Assembly: GCA_946183765.1 (NCBI GenBank)
Contig: CAMHDC010000042.1
Location: 1 to 8,157, forward strand
Length of the DNA: 8,157 nucleotides
Direction of reading: 5' to 3'
DNA from: an uncultured Clostridia bacterium
GTDB taxonomy: Bacteria; Bacillota; Clostridia; Christensenellales; CAG-138
The position numbers and the translations under genes are program-made. A model generated the notes under the pieces. The model had not been told where the DNA came from. It was given only the letters and a program-made list of their open reading frames with translations, and did not search any database. This document shows, one piece after another, positions 6,874-8,157 of the stretch. The stretch's first letter is position 1. Every line of letters starts with the position of its first letter.

Positions 6874-7493
6874 GGCGGCGGCAGATCTTCATAGAGCTCA
6901 CGTCCCTGCTGGACGTGATCCTCATCATGCTCTTCATCCTGCTCATCCAGGCCCGGACCACCACGGCCCAGGCCCTGGACGCCACCGCCCAGGCGGAGGG
7001 CGCCGTGGCCGAGATGGAGGCGGAGCTCGCTTCAGCCCGGAGCGATCGGGCCGCCCTGGCGGCGGAGGCCGACGGGCAGCGGGCCCGGGCCGACGCTGAA
7101 TCCCGGCGGGCAGACGCCGAGACGGACCGGGCGGACGGCCTGCAGCGGCAGCTGTGGACGGAGAACATCGTCCTGGATAACTCCCTGGTGCTCACCGTCA
7201 GCGTGGACAAAGGGGGCGCTATTCGCCTGGAGACCGAGGGGGCGGGGGCCGTCGTCATCGACTACAGCTGGGACGACGACACCTACGCCTACAACCGCCT
7301 GCGGGGGCTGCTGCTGGACGCGCTCAAGAGGACGGCCCGGGAGGCGGCGTTCCTGGTGTTCCAGTACGACCGGGCCCGGGTCTACCACGCGGAATACGAC
7401 ATGATCGAGCGCATCGTTCAGGAGGTGAAAGGGGAGGCCCGGGAGCGGGACATCCCCCTGAGCGTCCTGGAGCTGGACATACACGAAGGATAG
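6870..7493 (+). CDS. ExbD/TolR-like subunit with coiled coil and membrane Asp
   Basis: The 207-residue protein has a short basic cytoplasmic tip (MRRRQ) and one membrane helix (about 8-27). The helix contains ELTSLLDVILIMLF, where D15 matches the proton-carrying Asp of ExbD/TolR/MotB. A long Ala/Arg/Glu/Asp-rich coiled coil (about 30-98) follows and includes three seven-residue units, RADAESR, RADAETD and RADGLQR (73-93). The C-terminal domain (about 100-207) begins with LVLTVSVDKGGAIRLE, contains FLVFQYDRARVYHAEYDMIERIVQEV and ends IPLSVLELDI, which follows the ExbD periplasmic beta-alpha pattern. ExbD normally has little coiled coil, and I see no OmpA-like peptidoglycan-binding domain such as MotB or ZorB carries. 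GTG at 6870 overlaps the ExbB-like stop (GTGA), and GAGGAG at 6856-6861 is 8 bases upstream. The subunit family is likely; the driven process is unknown. Confidence 0.82.
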   Translation: MRRRQIFIELTSLLDVILIMLFILLIQARTTTAQALDATAQAEGAVAEMEAELASARSDRAALAAEADGQRARADAESRRADAETDRADGLQRQLWTENIVLDNSLVLTVSVDKGGAIRLETEGAGAVVIDYSWDDDTYAYNRLRGLLLDALKRTAREAAFLVFQYDRARVYHAEYDMIERIVQEVKGEARERDIPLSVLELDIHEG

Positions 7494-7515
7494 ACCCATA
7501 AGGAGGTATACGGCT

Positions 7516-7989
7516 ATGGAAGAGAACAAGCGTTCCCAACGGAATCGGCATACGGGCGGCAAGGTGACCGCGGGCGCGGTGATCCTGGCGCTGCTGCTGG
7601 CGGGCGGCCACTTCGGCCTGGGCATCGGCCGGGAGGGCGGCGGGCTCCTCACCGGCGAAGCGTTAGAGACGGCCAAGGAGACCGTCACCGAGACCGCCGA
7701 GCAGGTCCAGGAGAAGGCGGAGGAGACCGTGGAGACGATCCAGGAGAAGGTGGAGGAGGCCGCGGCGCCCCAGGACGACGGGGTGCTGACCGTCACCGTC
7801 AAGGAGGACAAGCTCCTCTACGAGGGGGCGGAAGTGACCCTCGCCCAGCTGGAGGAAAGCCTGCTGAAGGACTATAAGGGCGACGCCACCGCTGTGGAGC
7901 TCCGCGACGACCACGCCATCAAGGCCGCCTACGACGAGGTCACGGCCCTACTGCAGAAGCTGAACATCCCGTTCACGGCAGGGAAATAG
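7516..7989 (+). CDS. Second ExbD-like coiled-coil membrane protein lacking the membrane Asp
   Basis: The 157-residue protein has a basic N-terminus (about 1-16), one membrane helix (about 17-38) and a charged coiled coil (about 45-85). Its C-terminal domain (about 88-157) reads LTVTVKEDKLLYEGAEVTL, then LEESLLKDYKGDATAVELRDD and VTALLQKLNIPF, which follows the ExbD/TolR periplasmic domain pattern quite well. Unlike the preceding protein, its membrane helix has no Asp or Glu; the only titratable residue there is H32. The coiled coil contains an 11-residue tandem repeat. AAGGAGGT at 7500-7507 gives a strong ribosome-binding site, and the gap from the previous stop is 22 bases, so it is the third gene of the operon. 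I infer a partner of the Asp-bearing ExbD-like subunit, possibly forming a heterodimer in one ExbB-like pore. Without a database search this stays a structural guess. Confidence 0.75.
   Translation: MEENKRSQRNRHTGGKVTAGAVILALLLAGGHFGLGIGREGGGLLTGEALETAKETVTETAEQVQEKAEETVETIQEKVEEAAAPQDDGVLTVTVKEDKLLYEGAEVTLAQLEESLLKDYKGDATAVELRDDHAIKAAYDEVTALLQKLNIPFTAGK
7690..7755 (+). repeat. 33-base tandem repeat encoding an 11-residue coiled-coil unit
   Basis: Two in-frame copies (7690-7722 and 7723-7755) encode ETAEQVQEKAE and ETVETIQEKVE (residues 59-69 and 70-80). A degenerate earlier copy may cover residues 48-58. An 11-residue period fits a hendecad coiled coil. The DNA copies remain similar, which suggests duplication within the gene. 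Confidence 0.6.
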
Positions 7990-8001
7990 AGGAATTATTA
8001 T

Positions 8002-8038
8002 GCGACTTTTTCTCTTTGGACAAAGGAGAAAAAGTCGC
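8002..8038. repeat. 13-bp perfect palindrome, first of three adjacent hairpins
   Basis: GCGACTTTTTCTC (8002-8014) and GAGAAAAAGTCGC (8026-8038) are exact inverse complements around an 11-base spacer, and CTTTG/CAAAG inside can pair further. Neither strand has a T-run directly after the stem, so it is not a standard terminator. It begins 12 bases after the last gene. Confidence 0.85.
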
Positions 8039-8040
8039 CC

Positions 8041-8111
8041 AAAAAGAGAAACTTAAGAATGGATCACAGAATGTCTGCGATCCATTTTTGCATTCTTAAG
8101 CTTTTCTTTTT
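8041..8111. repeat. Large inverted repeat, second of three adjacent hairpins
   Basis: The 21-base arms 8041-8061 and 8091-8111 pair with one mismatch and one G-T wobble, centred on CTTAAGAATG/CATTCTTAAG. An inner hairpin (8059-8085) fills the space between them. Only CC separates this element from the palindrome on either side. Confidence 0.8.
8059..8089 (+). terminator. Intrinsic terminator of the ExbB/ExbD-like operon
   Basis: ATGGATC (8059-8065) pairs with GATCCAT (8079-8085). After an A-C mismatch, CAGA (8067-8070) pairs with TCTG (8074-8077) around an ATG loop. The T-run at 8085-8089 follows. It is the only hairpin in the array with a proper T-tail on the + strand. Confidence 0.65.
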
Positions 8112-8113
8112 CC

Positions 8114-8148
8114 GCCGCTTTTGCTTTTCACTGAAAAGAAAAAGCGGC
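8114..8148. repeat. 16-bp stem palindrome, third of three adjacent hairpins
   Basis: The arms 8114-8129 and 8133-8148 pair along their full length except for one G-A mismatch, with a 3-base ACT loop. The following AAAAGCAAA (8149-8157) could pair instead with TTTGCTTTT (8120-8128), giving two competing structures. The element runs to the window edge and may continue beyond it. Confidence 0.75.
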
Positions 8149-8157
8149 AAAAGCAAA

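Noticed and set aside
6364..7989. A Zorya anti-phage system
   Set aside because: ZorA has a long cytoplasmic tail and ZorB an OmpA-like domain, and neither is visible here. No helicase or nuclease gene follows before the terminator, although the window ends at 8157 and genes beyond it are unseen.
1..8157. CRISPR arrays, tRNA/rRNA genes, insertion sequences
   Set aside because: No regularly spaced repeat array, no tRNA-like cloverleaf or rRNA sequence, and no transposase-like frame was seen on either strand.

Overview
The window is about 8.2 kb of GC-rich, densely packed DNA, and every supported gene is on the + strand. Ribosome-binding sites are strong and GGAGG-like, several genes overlap by 4 bases, terminators are intrinsic (hairpin plus T-run), and the protein families (APH(3')-like kinase, VanR/VanS-type two-component pair, DUF6034-like lipoprotein) fit a GC-rich member of the Clostridia, probably an Oscillospiraceae-like gut Firmicute. 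This placement is inferred from style and gene content; no rRNA or marker gene is present.

Region A (1-2445) is one tightly coupled operon. It holds the 3' end of a glycerophosphodiester phosphodiesterase gene, a NUDIX hydrolase, a YdeI/OmpD-associated family protein and an APH(3')-like aminoglycoside phosphotransferase. All three junctions are 4-base ATGA overlaps, or nearly so. Two weak terminator-like hairpins with T-runs follow (2443-2499).

Region B (2500-6310) is a two-component system, a winged-helix response regulator and a histidine kinase joined by an ATGA overlap, followed by a 515-residue lipoprotein that resembles the clostridial DUF6034 group. The region ends in a strong terminator. 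The sequence just upstream of the regulator gene and the gap just upstream of the lipoprotein gene share TTACA/TTACG direct repeats spaced at 11 or 22 bases. This is the geometry expected for an OmpR/PhoB-family operator, so the regulator probably controls both its own operon and the lipoprotein gene.

Region C (6311-7989) has its own promoter (TTGCCA-17-TATACT) and three genes. The first is a small three-helix MotA/TolQ/ExbB-type channel subunit. The second is an ExbD/TolR-like subunit with an Asp in its single membrane helix, then a coiled coil and a C-terminal domain. The third is another membrane-anchored coiled-coil protein with an ExbD-like C-terminal domain but no membrane Asp. This looks like a compact proton-driven stator/motor unit with two non-identical ExbD-like partners, in an organism that probably has no outer membrane. 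It is the best candidate here for an undescribed system.

Region D (7990-8157) has no gene. It holds three back-to-back palindromes separated by CC dinucleotides, and the middle one contains a plausible terminator. The array looks like an interspersed repeat that runs off the window edge.
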